Shown: positions 1-8,775, counted from the stretch's first letter. The stretch is DNA of 30,025 bases from CAYHHI01 sp964356335 (GCA_964356335.1 CAYHHI010000042.1:1-30025); one strand, 5' to 3'. A program made the numbers and translations. Notes: generated by a model from the letters alone, not told the origin.

Positions 1-1164
1 ACGCAGAGATCCAGCGGATCGGCTTTCGCATTCACCATTCAAGCCGACTCACATTTCGGTCTGGATCTTCCTAATGCAACGGGACGAAGAACGAGGCTGT
101 ACAAACGCACACTTGCCAATGTCCTGGCCGATAGCCCCGACTTCCACATTGACCTCGGGGACTTCTCTCGCGTAGAGTTGGCTGTGAGGCGGAGCGCGGA
201 GTCACTCAGTGAAGCGACTGAGCGTTACCTGTCCCAGAGATACTACTTAGAGAAAATCAGCGCTTCCGTACCCTTCTACCTGGTTCTGGGGAATCACGAA
301 GGCGAACAGGGATGGCGGCTCAGCATGCCCTATGACAGCCTTGCCATATGGGGGACTCGAGCGCGCAAGCAGGTGATTCCCAATCCATATCCGGACAAGT
401 TCTATACCGGTAACACCGATATGACACCATGTTGTGGACTCAGGGGGGATTATTACGCGTGGCAGTGGGGCGATGCGCTTTTTGTAGTTCTCGATCCATT
501 CTGGTACACTGTAACCCGGCCCCACAATGTCGGCGGCCGGCTCAAGCCAAGCATGGACGGTTGGGATTGGACTCTCGGAGAGGCCCAATATAACTGGCTT
601 TACAGGACGCTTCATGAGTCAAAAGCGAAATGGAAATTCGTCTTTGCCCACCAGATGACCGGTGGCGTCACCACGGAAAAGAAGAGCGAGGGACCCTATG
701 GCCGTGGTGGCATTGATGGGGCGAGGTATCGCGTTGCCCATCATGCGACTTACGAATGGGGTGGGGAGGATTCAACGGGGAACTATGTCTTCGAAGACAA
801 ACGCCCAGGTTGGAAACACGGTCCGATACACGAGATGATGATGAAGGAAGGGGTTGACATTTTCTTTCGCGGCCACGACCACGTCTTTGTCTATGAGACT
901 CTGGATGGCATCGTTTACCAGACCTGTCCCGCACCCAATGACCGCCGGTACTCGCAGGGCTTTTTTGCCCCTGCCTTGTTTAGTACGGGCATCGAGGTAA
1001 ATAATTCGGGACACCTCCGCGTCACGGTCTCCCCTGACTCGGTCAAGGTGGATTACGTCCGGGCGGTCCTTCCCGACGACGATCCCCTCTCAGAGGGTGG
1101 CGGTGTTGTTCACAATGGGGATGTTTCATATTCATACACGCTCAAGAAGCAGAGGGGTAGATGA
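1..1164 (+). CDS. Calcineurin-like metallophosphoesterase (5' end outside window)
   Basis: The reading frame is open from the first base of the window, so the gene starts upstream and 387 residues are visible. An internal TTG at base 178 is not the start, because essential motifs lie before it. Visible motifs in order (numbered from base 1): AxDxH with D16 and H18, LGD with D54, GNHE at about 97-100, a lone His in FAHQ (about H217) and GHDH at 291-294. This is the complete metal-binding set of the calcineurin-like phosphoesterase fold, which holds a two-metal centre. The region between GNHE and GHDH is long and aromatic, as in purple-acid-phosphatase-like exported enzymes. The substrate cannot be read from sequence. 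The stop overlaps the start of the downstream membrane glycosyltransferase (ATGA), so the two are probably co-translated. Export is likely but the N-terminus is not visible. Confidence 0.9.
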   Translation, partial: TQRSSGSAFAFTIQADSHFGLDLPNATGRRTRLYKRTLANVLADSPDFHIDLGDFSRVELAVRRSAESLSEATERYLSQRYYLEKISASVPFYLVLGNHEGEQGWRLSMPYDSLAIWGTRARKQVIPNPYPDKFYTGNTDMTPCCGLRGDYYAWQWGDALFVVLDPFWYTVTRPHNVGGRLKPSMDGWDWTLGEAQYNWLYRTLHESKAKWKFVFAHQMTGGVTTEKKSEGPYGRGGIDGARYRVAHHATYEWGGEDSTGNYVFEDKRPGWKHGPIHEMMMKEGVDIFFRGHDHVFVYETLDGIVYQTCPAPNDRRYSQGFFAPALFSTGIEVNNSGHLRVTVSPDSVKVDYVRAVLPDDDPLSEGGGVVHNGDVSYSYTLKKQRGR

Positions 1165-2378
1165 AGGTCGCACTAAAGTTTCTGCCGCTACTCCTGGTCT
1201 ATCTCGTCCTGGTCTTTTCCAAACCTTCCTACGCACCTATGAGCGATTCGACACGCTATGTCTGGTTCGCTGAGAATCTGGCACGCGGATACTATTCTCC
1301 CAAGCACGATCTAAACCTCTGGAATGGTCCCGGCTATCCGCTGATTCTGGCGCCGTTTGCATTCTTCAAAGCGCCGTGGTTCGGCGCGAAATTGCTGAAT
1401 TGCGTTTTCATGATTGGCGCCGTCCTCTATTTCTACTCGATGCTCCGGGCATACGTGCCCCCGCGCATGGCGCTCTTGACCGCGTATATCCTTGGGTTGT
1501 GGCCGCCCGCCTTGAAGCTCGTGCCCTCACTGATGACGGAAATCCTCTCAATTTTCCTGGTATGCGGCTTCGCATTTCACCTATGCAGGCTTCATCACGG
1601 GGAGAAGCACTGGCGGACACATCTTTTACTGGCGTCGATCTATATGGGATATCTCGCGCTTACGAGGGTGCTTTTCGGATATGTGATCCTGACTGGCTTC
1701 GTCGTCTACCTTGCCCTCTATATATGGAAACGCCGGGGCGTATTCAGAGATTATCTCATGGTCTATTTGTTCGCCATGCTGGTCGCCTCGCCCTATCTAA
1801 TCTACACGTATTCTTCAACAGGCAGAATATTCTACTGGAGTAACTCGGGGGGCTTGTCCCTCTACTGGATGGCGTCGCCGTATAAAGGCGACTTCGGCGA
1901 TTGGCACCTTCCCGGTACGCTTAAGACAAATCCGGAATTGGATAAGAATCATCAGGAGTTCTTCGCCAGGATCGGAAGCCTTTCGGCTGTCGAACAGGAT
2001 GAGGCCCTCAAGACCAAGGCGCTTCAGAATATCGCTGCCAGTCCCGGGAAATTCGTCAGCAACTGGCTTGCCAACGTCGGGCGCCTGCTTTTCAATTATC
2101 CATATTCCTATACGCCGCAGAGGCCGTCGACCTACTTATACATGCTGCCTGGGATGGTTCTTTCTGTACTTTCCATTCTGTGTATCTATCCCACCTATGC
2201 GGCAAGATCCCAGATTCCGCAGGAGATTTGGGCCTTGCTCCTGTTCGGCGCGGTCTCATTCGGCGGCAGCTCCATCTTGAGTGCCTTCAACCGCTTCTTT
2301 CTGCCTATTCTTCCTGTCGCTCTGCTGTGGTTGGGCTTTGTCCTGGGCCGGCTGGTGAGAGTTGAGGTCTTACGGTGA
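1161..2378 (+). CDS. GT39/ArnT-like polytopic membrane glycosyltransferase
   Basis: A 405-residue integral membrane protein with about ten hydrophobic segments. The first (residues 3-20) is followed by a loop holding D29, S30 and Y33, and by NGPGYPLILAPF at 55-66. An Asp-containing first external loop, then a short aromatic/Pro motif, is the layout of GT-C glycosyltransferases of the GT39/PMT_2 kind. These transfer sugars from a polyprenyl-phosphate donor on the outer face of the membrane. The acceptor is unknown. The start overlaps the upstream stop by four bases and has a purine-rich site (AGAGGGG) just before it, so translation is probably coupled to the phosphoesterase gene. It converges on the minus-strand sulfatase-like gene about 100 bases away. 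Family confidence is moderate, because GT-C proteins are recognised mainly by topology. Confidence 0.75.
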   Translation: MKVALKFLPLLLVYLVLVFSKPSYAPMSDSTRYVWFAENLARGYYSPKHDLNLWNGPGYPLILAPFAFFKAPWFGAKLLNCVFMIGAVLYFYSMLRAYVPPRMALLTAYILGLWPPALKLVPSLMTEILSIFLVCGFAFHLCRLHHGEKHWRTHLLLASIYMGYLALTRVLFGYVILTGFVVYLALYIWKRRGVFRDYLMVYLFAMLVASPYLIYTYSSTGRIFYWSNSGGLSLYWMASPYKGDFGDWHLPGTLKTNPELDKNHQEFFARIGSLSAVEQDEALKTKALQNIAASPGKFVSNWLANVGRLLFNYPYSYTPQRPSTYLYMLPGMVLSVLSILCIYPTYAARSQIPQEIWALLLFGAVSFGGSSILSAFNRFFLPILPVALLWLGFVLGRLVRVEVLR

Positions 2379-2479
2379 CGCTTTAACGCGAGGCCGGGCT
2401 CAGGGAGAGAGATCAGCGCCAAGAGTCACGAGGCTGGCCAGGAATGTTGGGCAAGGAGAAAGCATACCATTATCATTGG

Positions 2480-4255
2480 CTACTGGACATAGCCCAGGGC
2501 CTTCAAGCGCTTCTTTGCCTCGGGAGAGAGGGTCGCTCGTTGGCCGCCCTCGCGCATCTCCCCACCTGGCAGCCACCAGATATGCACCCCAGCCCTTGCG
2601 GACGTGCGGAATTCCTCGAAGGCATCAGGAAGCCCCAGGGCCTCTTGCGGGTTCGAGGCAAAGGCCGCCCCAATGGGCCTTGTGCCGCTCGTGCCCACAT
2701 GGACAAGTGAGGGCGCTTCCTTGCCTTGCGTGCTGACCTTGAACACGACCTGGGCGTCCTTCGGTTCCACATCGAAGACGAGAATCTGCAAACCCTTCGG
2801 GAGGGCCCGGGCATTTAAAGACGTGCTGTCGGGTGGGATCTCCACACTGAGTTCCCCGGGGGCTGTAACTCTCTGAACTCTGGTGAGACGACCCCCCTTA
2901 GGCATGGTGACCTTCAGGGCGATTGCGCCGGCGGGGTCTCCAGTCAGAGCCACTCGCCAGCCGTTTATCTTTGCCCCAGGCACCCTGTCAAGCATCCTAT
3001 GGAGCGAATCCGAACCGGCGACATCTTTGCCCCATAGATTCACAGTCTCAGCGGGATCAGCCTGCAGATTGTAGAGTTCGAAGAGCGCAGTTGCCGGTTC
3101 AACGATCAGCTTAAGATCATTCGTGCGCATACACTTCGTATCGGGAGCCTTCTTAAGGCTGCTCTCACAGAGGCTAACGTCTTGGGGAAACATCCGGGCC
3201 GGTGCGGCCTCGCGTTTTCCTTGCTCGATGAGTGGGCGGAGACTGACACCTTCCCGGCGCCGCTCGTCACTTATCCCCGCAAGATCAAGGATGGTCGGCA
3301 GAAGATCAATGTGCCTCGCCTGCGCGACGATCCTTTGCGCGCGGCGGTACTCGTCAGGATAGGCAATTATGAGAGGAACCCTGACGACTTCATCATAGAG
3401 GTTGCCACCGTGAGCCATCACGCCATGCTCCCAGAAGGCTTCCCCATGGTCGGCGGTGATGATGAGCAGGGTCTCACGCCTGAGCCCGGCCTCATCAAGA
3501 AACTTGACTAACCTCCCGACTGCCTCGTCAACGTGCCTGATGCACGCGCTATAGAGGAGGCGTTCGCGATCAAGGAATTGCTGGGACGGCTTCTCGCCTT
3601 CACGCACCCGGAGGCCGGCCGACCCCGCGAAAGGATCAGGATCACCTTGCTCGCGCACACGATCGACATATTCAGGGGGCGGCCGGTATGGCCGGTGAGT
3701 GTCGAAATAATGGATCATAATAAAGAAAGGCTTCGGCGAATTCTTAATGAGACCAATGGCGTCATCGGTGGTGCGAAATGCGTCACGCTCGCCTTTGTCG
3801 GCTTCGCTCAACTTCTCGATGCCCTTGGTCACCTTGAACTCACCGGTGATGCCGAGCATATTGATCACTGCCATGGTGCTATAGCCTTGCCCGCGCAGCA
3901 CCTCGGGGAGAGTCACAAGCGTATCGGGCATAACCGACTCCCAGTCTATGACGCCGTGCTGGAAGGGATAAAGCGAGGTGAGGATACTTGAGAATGAGGT
4001 CTTGGTCCATGGGGCATGGGACACGGCATTTTCGAAGAGAATGCCCCTGCGCGCCAGATCGTCAATATTCGGAGACACAGGGCGCCCATATCCGTAGCAG
4101 CCCAGAAAATCCGGACGCAGGGCATCGATCACGACAAGAACGACATTTGGAGCTGCATGCTTTGATGATGAGCACAGGGGCAGAAGCAAACCCGACAACG
4201 CGACTACAACCAGGCCGGGCCAGAAGATGCGCTTGATCCTCATGTCTTTAATCAT
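2480..4255 (-). CDS. Sulfatase-fold (alkaline phosphatase superfamily) exported enzyme with Thr at nucleophile position
   Basis: 591 residues. The N-terminal hydrophobic segment (about 10-28) ends in LPLCSSS, a poor lipobox, so this is a signal peptide or an anchor. The catalytic domain follows: IDALRPD with metal-ligand candidate D44; the nucleophile loop W83-T84-K85-T86-S87 followed by LTSLYP; FDTHRPY near 184-190; and TADHGE with D269 and H270. True sulfatases have Cys or Ser at the position of T84, within C/S-x-P-S-R, for conversion to formylglycine. Thr there is instead the nucleophile in lipoteichoic-acid-synthase and phosphoethanolamine-transferase type enzymes. A phosphatase or phosphotransferase is therefore more likely than a sulfatase. 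The last ~200 residues form an accessory beta-rich region, and the protein ends in KALGYVQ, like the paralogue at 7063-8550. ATG at 4255 lacks a clear Shine-Dalgarno; the ATG four codons later is an alternative. Confidence 0.85.
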   Translation of the reverse strand: MIKDMRIKRIFWPGLVVVALSGLLLPLCSSSKHAAPNVVLVVIDALRPDFLGCYGYGRPVSPNIDDLARRGILFENAVSHAPWTKTSFSSILTSLYPFQHGVIDWESVMPDTLVTLPEVLRGQGYSTMAVINMLGITGEFKVTKGIEKLSEADKGERDAFRTTDDAIGLIKNSPKPFFIMIHYFDTHRPYRPPPEYVDRVREQGDPDPFAGSAGLRVREGEKPSQQFLDRERLLYSACIRHVDEAVGRLVKFLDEAGLRRETLLIITADHGEAFWEHGVMAHGGNLYDEVVRVPLIIAYPDEYRRAQRIVAQARHIDLLPTILDLAGISDERRREGVSLRPLIEQGKREAAPARMFPQDVSLCESSLKKAPDTKCMRTNDLKLIVEPATALFELYNLQADPAETVNLWGKDVAGSDSLHRMLDRVPGAKINGWRVALTGDPAGAIALKVTMPKGGRLTRVQRVTAPGELSVEIPPDSTSLNARALPKGLQILVFDVEPKDAQVVFKVSTQGKEAPSLVHVGTSGTRPIGAAFASNPQEALGLPDAFEEFRTSARAGVHIWWLPGGEMREGGQRATLSPEAKKRLKALGYVQ

Positions 4256-4268
4256 CGAACATTAGACA

Positions 4269-4280
4269 CTTGAATTCAAG
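4269..4280. promoter_or_regulatory. 12-nt perfect palindrome in divergent promoter region
   Basis: CTTGAATTCAAG reads identically on both strands. It lies in the 120-base gap between the divergently transcribed sulfatase-like gene and the large membrane protein gene. It could be an operator for a dimeric regulator, or simply supply TTGAAT as a -35-like box in either direction. No strong -10 box was found at proper spacing on either strand. Confidence 0.3.
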
Positions 4281-4365
4281 GCAAGAAGATGATAACCGTC
4301 TTAAGGCCTTCGGCCGAGATTGCCTGGGAGATGTGCAGGGTTCACCACAGCCACAGTGCGAAGCC

Positions 4366-4371
4366 GAGGAG
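4366..4371 (+). promoter_or_regulatory. Shine-Dalgarno deciding the start at 4376
   Basis: GAGGAG lies four bases before ATG 4376. The in-frame ATG 29 codons upstream has no such site, and the peptide it would add is basic and unlike a membrane-protein start. The downstream ATG is therefore preferred. Confidence 0.65.
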
Positions 4372-4375
4372 ACAT

Positions 4376-6712
4376 ATGCAGCGCACCACTTCAGTTCTCG
4401 CAATCACCCTCGGTGCGATTGCAATCCTTGGCCTTCTCGGCGTCATCCACGGTCTCCCTGCCTACGCCACCTTCTTTGTCAGCGCACTCGCGATCATCCT
4501 GTTCCCGGGCGTGGTACTATCGGTAGTTGCACCCTCCCGCACGGATTTCCTTTCATTGCCGGAGCTCCTCGCTTTGTGGTTCGTGCTCGGAACCGGCTTG
4601 CTGGCAATGTGCGGGTTCGTGGGGCTCGCCCTCCATGCCCGCCTCAACCATCTCACGCTTGCCCTTTCAAGCGTATACGCGGCCTTCATAATCTTGCTCG
4701 TCGTGCGGATGCTGGTGAAGCGAACCGGATCTCCGGATTCAGATGAACTCCAGGCTCAACGGGTCGACGAGACATCTCAGCAACCCACGCAGGCCCATCC
4801 GCGGCCATCGGTTCAACGATCCACCAGGCGACTGACCTGCATAATTCTGCTTGCCGTTGCCATCGGATCAGCGCTCATAACCCTTGCCACTCCGCGTGAT
4901 GTGGACGACTGGTACTATCTCGCCTATGTACGGGATTTCGTCGCTGGCCACGCCTTGCGCTCCGAGGACGCGATCCTGGACATGGGGCACCCCGCCTCCC
5001 CGCGAATCTGGTATGCATCATGGTGGGTGGTCGAGGCCATGCTCTCAAAGGCCACGGGGGTCGATCCCGTCGCATGCCACCAGATCTTTCTGCCGCTGCT
5101 TCTTGTCCCTTTCACTGTGCTTGCCTTCTTCATGCTTTCGAGGCAGGTCTTCCGGAGCGAGAGGCGAGCGCTACTGGGCTGTCTCTTCCAGGTGCTCTTC
5201 TACCTATCGAGTGCCTATCCCTACAACAGCACCGGCTGGCTTGTCTTCTGCCGCATATCCCAAGACAAGGCGTTGGCGTGTTTTGGCGTGGTCCCCGTGG
5301 TGATTGCCCTCGCGCTTCGTTTCATGAGAGTGCGCGGGGGGATATCACCGGGAACAGGTGCACCTGGCGCCCCGCGCGCCGTCACTTCAGGCACCGCCAC
5401 CTCGGGCGTGTCCACTTCGAGCCCGTCCACCTCAAGCCCGTCCACTTCAAGCCCCTTCACCCCATGGAGCTTTGTCTCAGGAACCTTTACGTCAAGCGCT
5501 TCCGTCGGATCCGGATCCACATTCGGCCTGTACGTCTTTGCGCTGGTCTCCTCGGCCCTCATTCATCCCCTCGCGCTGGTATGGAGCGGCTTGGCCGTCA
5601 TGCCGTTTGCGCTGGTTGAAACCCTCCGCGAGCGAAGCCGGACCGCAGCGGTCACCCTCATCCTCCTGGTGTTGCCAATTATGAGCTCTGGAGCGTTCCT
5701 TGCACGGGGGATGAACGAGGTCTCTGCTGAACTCGAGAGGAAAGCCCTGAAGCAAACTGAGGCAGCCAAGCAGATGGAGGCCGAAAGAGAAGCTGAAGAT
5801 CTCAGTCCAGTTGAGGCCCAACTGCAGACCGGTCGAGTCAGGCAAGTCCGGGGCGAGGCGGGAACCTTCTCCTTCCATCTTCCAGGAGATGGCTTCTCTT
5901 GGTCTTCCAGTGAGGCCGACTACAGCACTACACTAAGGCACAAAGGCAAGCCGGTCGCAGCCAATCCCCTCTACATTACGCGCTATCCGCTTGCCGGCGT
6001 GGGCCTCATCCTGACATTTTTCCTATTCTTCTATGTAAGACGCCACCGCTCAGCGCGCTTTCTCATCTCGACGACGCTCGCCATCCTGGTTCTTGCCTTC
6101 GTGCCGATGGCTGCTACCCTTTCTGCCAGGGTTCTCACCTGGAAGTTGGTCTACCGCCTTGCGTGGATATTCCCCTGGGGCCTCACTATAGGTTTCTTCG
6201 TATCCCGGATAAAATTGCGTTTCCTTCCGACTTGGGTACCCCCCTGGGCGATTCTGGTTCTTGTGGCCCTGGCCCTTGCGAGAGGCAACCCGGATAACTA
6301 TGTCAAGGCTCTCGGTGATTGGAGGCACATGGCAAGACCCCAGCCACAGGCGGTCGATGCTCTCAGGTTCCTTGGCACGGAGCCCTCCCCCCAGGGAGTA
6401 GTCCTGGCCTCTCCGGGTGTGAGCAGGTTTATACCCGCGTTCCTGGCCGATGCCTATCCGGCTACCTACAGGGGCTCTGGCACGCTACCTCGCAAGAGGC
6501 TCGAGGCTCTCCTCAATTCGAGCATCTTGACACCAGATGCCGTCGAGGAGATCAAGCAGGCACAGTGCAAGTATGTTCTGGTTGAGACGAGCTCGCCTCT
6601 GGCCAGAGCCCTGAGCCAGAGCAGTCTCGACCTAGGCCGCTCGGATTTTCGCCTCATGCACGAGAATGAGCAGTACGCAGTCTGGAAGCTTACACCAAGC
6701 CGCTATCAATAG
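4376..6712 (+). CDS. Large polytopic membrane protein, GT-C-like, with STSSP repeat insert
   Basis: About 778 residues from the start chosen by its Shine-Dalgarno. There are many hydrophobic segments, starting within the first 60 residues. An external loop near residues 174-215 contains DVDDWYYLAYVRDF, GHP and IWYASWW. Acidic residues beside Tyr/Trp in an early loop are typical of GT-C glycosyltransferases, so a glycan-polymerising or sugar-transfer role is plausible but not proven. A low-complexity insert of about 60 residues (roughly 322-381) is made of Ser, Thr, Pro and Gly and contains STSSP three times in tandem. A second non-membrane stretch near 445-490 is rich in Glu, Lys, Ala and Gln and probably helical. 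The C-terminal ~150 residues are soluble and follow the last membrane helices. I do not recognise a named family. The divergent and downstream neighbours are sulfatase-fold enzymes. Confidence 0.75.
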   Translation: MQRTTSVLAITLGAIAILGLLGVIHGLPAYATFFVSALAIILFPGVVLSVVAPSRTDFLSLPELLALWFVLGTGLLAMCGFVGLALHARLNHLTLALSSVYAAFIILLVVRMLVKRTGSPDSDELQAQRVDETSQQPTQAHPRPSVQRSTRRLTCIILLAVAIGSALITLATPRDVDDWYYLAYVRDFVAGHALRSEDAILDMGHPASPRIWYASWWVVEAMLSKATGVDPVACHQIFLPLLLVPFTVLAFFMLSRQVFRSERRALLGCLFQVLFYLSSAYPYNSTGWLVFCRISQDKALACFGVVPVVIALALRFMRVRGGISPGTGAPGAPRAVTSGTATSGVSTSSPSTSSPSTSSPFTPWSFVSGTFTSSASVGSGSTFGLYVFALVSSALIHPLALVWSGLAVMPFALVETLRERSRTAAVTLILLVLPIMSSGAFLARGMNEVSAELERKALKQTEAAKQMEAEREAEDLSPVEAQLQTGRVRQVRGEAGTFSFHLPGDGFSWSSSEADYSTTLRHKGKPVAANPLYITRYPLAGVGLILTFFLFFYVRRHRSARFLISTTLAILVLAFVPMAATLSARVLTWKLVYRLAWIFPWGLTIGFFVSRIKLRFLPTWVPPWAILVLVALALARGNPDNYVKALGDWRHMARPQPQAVDALRFLGTEPSPQGVVLASPGVSRFIPAFLADAYPATYRGSGTLPRKRLEALLNSSILTPDAVEEIKQAQCKYVLVETSSPLARALSQSSLDLGRSDFRLMHENEQYAVWKLTPSRYQ
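5411..5455 (+). repeat. Three 15-nt tandem repeats inside membrane protein gene
   Basis: Three consecutive 15-base units beginning TCCAC encode Ser-Thr-Ser-Ser-Pro three times and differ at one to three positions. The unit length is a multiple of three, so copy-number change would keep the frame. They lie in the Ser/Thr/Pro-rich insert between membrane segments. Confidence 0.85.
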
Positions 6713-6792
6713 CCTCCATCGCCCCGTGCTTTCCCGTACTTTTCCGTACTCCCCCTCTCCCACAGCCGCTGGCACAGCAGCCACCTGGGATC

Positions 6793-6831
6793 CACGCCCA
6801 ACTTCAGGACACACGCCCAACCCCCGGGACA
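6793..6831. repeat. Imperfect 19/20-nt tandem repeat
   Basis: Two adjacent units both start CACGCCCAAC and end GGACA. A third partial copy of CACGCCCAACC occurs from 6922. The role is unknown. The units resemble other short duplications in the window in size and imperfection. Confidence 0.7.
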
Positions 6832-6936
6832 CCAGGATGACAGGCTCAGAGAGCGAGCTTTACTGGAGGCTGACATTTCTACTTTGCATAGAACATGACA
6901 TTCTTATGTTGCAATTACACTCACGCCCAACCCCAA

Positions 6937-6965
6937 TTGACCCGTAGGCTGTGGCGTGTTACATT
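6937..6965 (+). promoter_or_regulatory. Sigma-70-like promoter of second sulfatase-like gene
   Basis: TTGACC (6937-6942) and TACATT (6960-6965) are separated by exactly 17 bases, matching five of six and four of six consensus positions. The predicted transcript start near 6972 leaves a leader of about 90 bases before ATG 7063. Confidence 0.5.
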
Positions 6966-7062
6966 GGTAGGTGACTTCAGGCACCGATCAGTGATCCGGC
7001 CACACCGGTGGGCGACCCGGCCTTGTTGATTTGGGCCACGGTGACATCAGGCGAGATGTAAG

Positions 7063-8550
7063 ATGCACAGAACCTCATCTGCCAAATCGGGTCTGATCAA
7101 TGCGAGCATCGCGGTTGTCGCGGTTCTCGCTGCCCTCACTGTCCTCGTCGGCCTCGGCTGCAGCAAGAAGCCCGATCTCAATGTCCTTGTGATAACCATA
7201 GACACACTCCGGGCAGATCACCTCCACTCGTATGGATACGACAAGCCGACGAGTCCGAGGATAGATGCCTTCGCAGAAGATGCCGTCCTCTTTGAGAAGG
7301 TGTTCTGCCAGTCACCGGAGACCCTGCCGTCGCACACATCTATATTCACAGGCATGCACCCGAGAACCCACAAGGCGATAAGCCATGAGAGCAAGGTCGA
7401 TCCCCAGATAACGACACTTGCCGAGATCCTTGCGAAGCGCGGCTACACAACAGGTGCCATCATAAGCAGCCACGTGCTTGATGCCAAATACGGCCTCGAC
7501 CAGGGATTTCGGTCTTACCTGGCGATCCACTATGCTTTTCCCGACCGCAAGCGACAAGAGATGAATGAGCGCGAAGAGGACCCCACGACGGACGCGGCAA
7601 TAACCTGGCTCAGAAGCAAGAAGAACGATAGGTTCTTTCTCTGGATCCATTGGTTTCATCCCCACCGGCCCTACAATCCTCCGCCGCGCTACAGAGAGAC
7701 ATTCGCGGGGAACTACGCGGGTCCTGCCGCAGTTGACCAGAACGATTGGGCGATGAAGGTCTGGAAAGAGAGAATCGGCCTGGCCGAGAAAGATATAGCT
7801 TACATGCGGGGCCTATACGACGGCGAGGTCGCCTTCACGGACGTGCAGGTCGGACGGGTGCTTGATGAGCTCGCCTCTCTCGATCTGGCGAAGAATACAC
7901 TTGTCGTCGTCACGTCCGATCACGGCGAGATCCTCTACGATCATGAGTACTACTTCGGGCACGACATAGCCCTCTATGATGAATGCACCATGATCCCGCT
8001 GGTCATTCGGATCCCAACGCTCGAAGCGGCGCAGCATCGAGCGAAGGGCCTCACCCAGAGCATTGATATTTTCCCCACCATACTCGAGGCCCTCCGAATA
8101 GAATGCCCGCGCGATGTGGAGGGCAAGAGCCTCGTTCCCGTGATCAAAGGAGCAGCCGACGCCACGACGCAATATGCCTTCTCGGAGACTTTTCCGTTTC
8201 CTGAGAAATGCCTGCCCCGTCATGCGGTAAGGACCGAGGATTCAAAACTCATTTGGCGGGAAGACCCGCCGGCCACAGTGACCAAGGAATTCTATGATCT
8301 CAAGGCCGATCCTGGCGAAGCCCGGAACCTCTATTCGAGCGGACTGAACATGACAATCCCGTTCGGTGTAACAGCCCAGCCCGGTGTAACAACCCAACCC
8401 AGGGAAGTAACGCAACTCGACGCCGTCACCAGACTGGACGGCATCCTCTCAGCCTGGATCAAGCCTGGAGGCCTCCATCCCGCGCCGATCCCATCTGCAA
8501 CCGAAAGCGGCAGATGGCGCATCTTGAAGAGCTTGGGGTATGTAGACTGA
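7063..8550 (+). CDS. Sulfatase-fold exported lipoprotein-like enzyme with Thr at nucleophile position
   Basis: 495 residues. A hydrophobic N-terminal segment (about 12-32) ends at C33 (VGLGC followed by SKK). This is probably a lipoprotein signal, although the lipobox is not canonical. The catalytic domain shows IDTLRAD with D47; T88-L-P-S-H92 followed by TSIFTGMHP; HWFHPHRPY near 196-204; TSDHGE with D286 and H287; and YFGHD with H300. The loop keeps the x-P-S part of the sulfatase signature, but the modified Cys/Ser is T88 and the Arg is His. As in the gene at 2480-4255, this argues for a phosphatase or phosphotransferase. A variable linker near residues 435-458 contains tandem GVTxQP hexapeptides, and the protein ends in KSLGYVD. 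It has its own upstream promoter. No strong Shine-Dalgarno is visible. Confidence 0.85.
   Translation: MHRTSSAKSGLINASIAVVAVLAALTVLVGLGCSKKPDLNVLVITIDTLRADHLHSYGYDKPTSPRIDAFAEDAVLFEKVFCQSPETLPSHTSIFTGMHPRTHKAISHESKVDPQITTLAEILAKRGYTTGAIISSHVLDAKYGLDQGFRSYLAIHYAFPDRKRQEMNEREEDPTTDAAITWLRSKKNDRFFLWIHWFHPHRPYNPPPRYRETFAGNYAGPAAVDQNDWAMKVWKERIGLAEKDIAYMRGLYDGEVAFTDVQVGRVLDELASLDLAKNTLVVVTSDHGEILYDHEYYFGHDIALYDECTMIPLVIRIPTLEAAQHRAKGLTQSIDIFPTILEALRIECPRDVEGKSLVPVIKGAADATTQYAFSETFPFPEKCLPRHAVRTEDSKLIWREDPPATVTKEFYDLKADPGEARNLYSSGLNMTIPFGVTAQPGVTTQPREVTQLDAVTRLDGILSAWIKPGGLHPAPIPSATESGRWRILKSLGYVD
8365..8400 (+). repeat. Two 18-nt tandem repeats in sulfatase-like gene linker
   Basis: Two adjacent 18-base units beginning GGTGTAACA match at 16 of 18 positions and encode GVTAQP and GVTTQP. 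The next 18 to 36 bases look like further, more diverged copies (REVTQL, DAVTRL). The frame is preserved. Confidence 0.8.
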
Positions 8551-8590
8551 GTAGGATCGGCCGATCTTATTCCATTGTTCACCTGTTAGT

Positions 8591-8620
8591 CCCGCCACCA
8601 CACGTCCCGCCGCCACACGT
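8591..8620. repeat. 15-nt tandem duplication
   Basis: Two adjacent units of CCCGCCACCACACGT type differ at a single base. They lie in non-coding DNA. Confidence 0.75.
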
Positions 8621-8775
8621 CTCAAGCGTAGAAGGGCCGTCGGCGGGCGGGCTGTCAGTAGGTACTCACAGGTGTGTGGACGGGCTGCCAGGTGGTCAGG
8701 CTGCCAGCAGGTACTCATGGCTGCGCAGCACGTGGCTCAGCGACGTGGCCGATAGGGCTTTATTTTACGGACTTT

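Larger units (their letters stand above)
6713..7062. other. Intergenic region without gene
   Basis: The 350 bases between the membrane protein and the second sulfatase-like gene hold no convincing coding sequence. An ORF running in from inside the upstream gene lacks any start signal or domain. The region contains a 19/20-nt imperfect tandem repeat with a third partial copy, a good sigma-70-like promoter, and two near-copies of GTGACNTCAGGC (about 6971 and 7042). No terminator hairpin with a T-tract was seen after the stop at 6712. Confidence 0.6.

Noticed and set aside
178..1164. Metallophosphoesterase starting at base 178
   Set aside because: The frame is open back to base 1 and includes the DxH and GD metal motifs, so 178 is internal.
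1376..1843. 155-codon plus-strand frame
   Set aside because: It lies wholly inside the glycosyltransferase gene in another frame, with no protein-like features.
6884..6910. TTGCAT...TATGTT as promoter of the second sulfatase-like gene
   Set aside because: The spacing is only 15 bases, and a better promoter with 17-base spacing lies downstream at 6937-6965.
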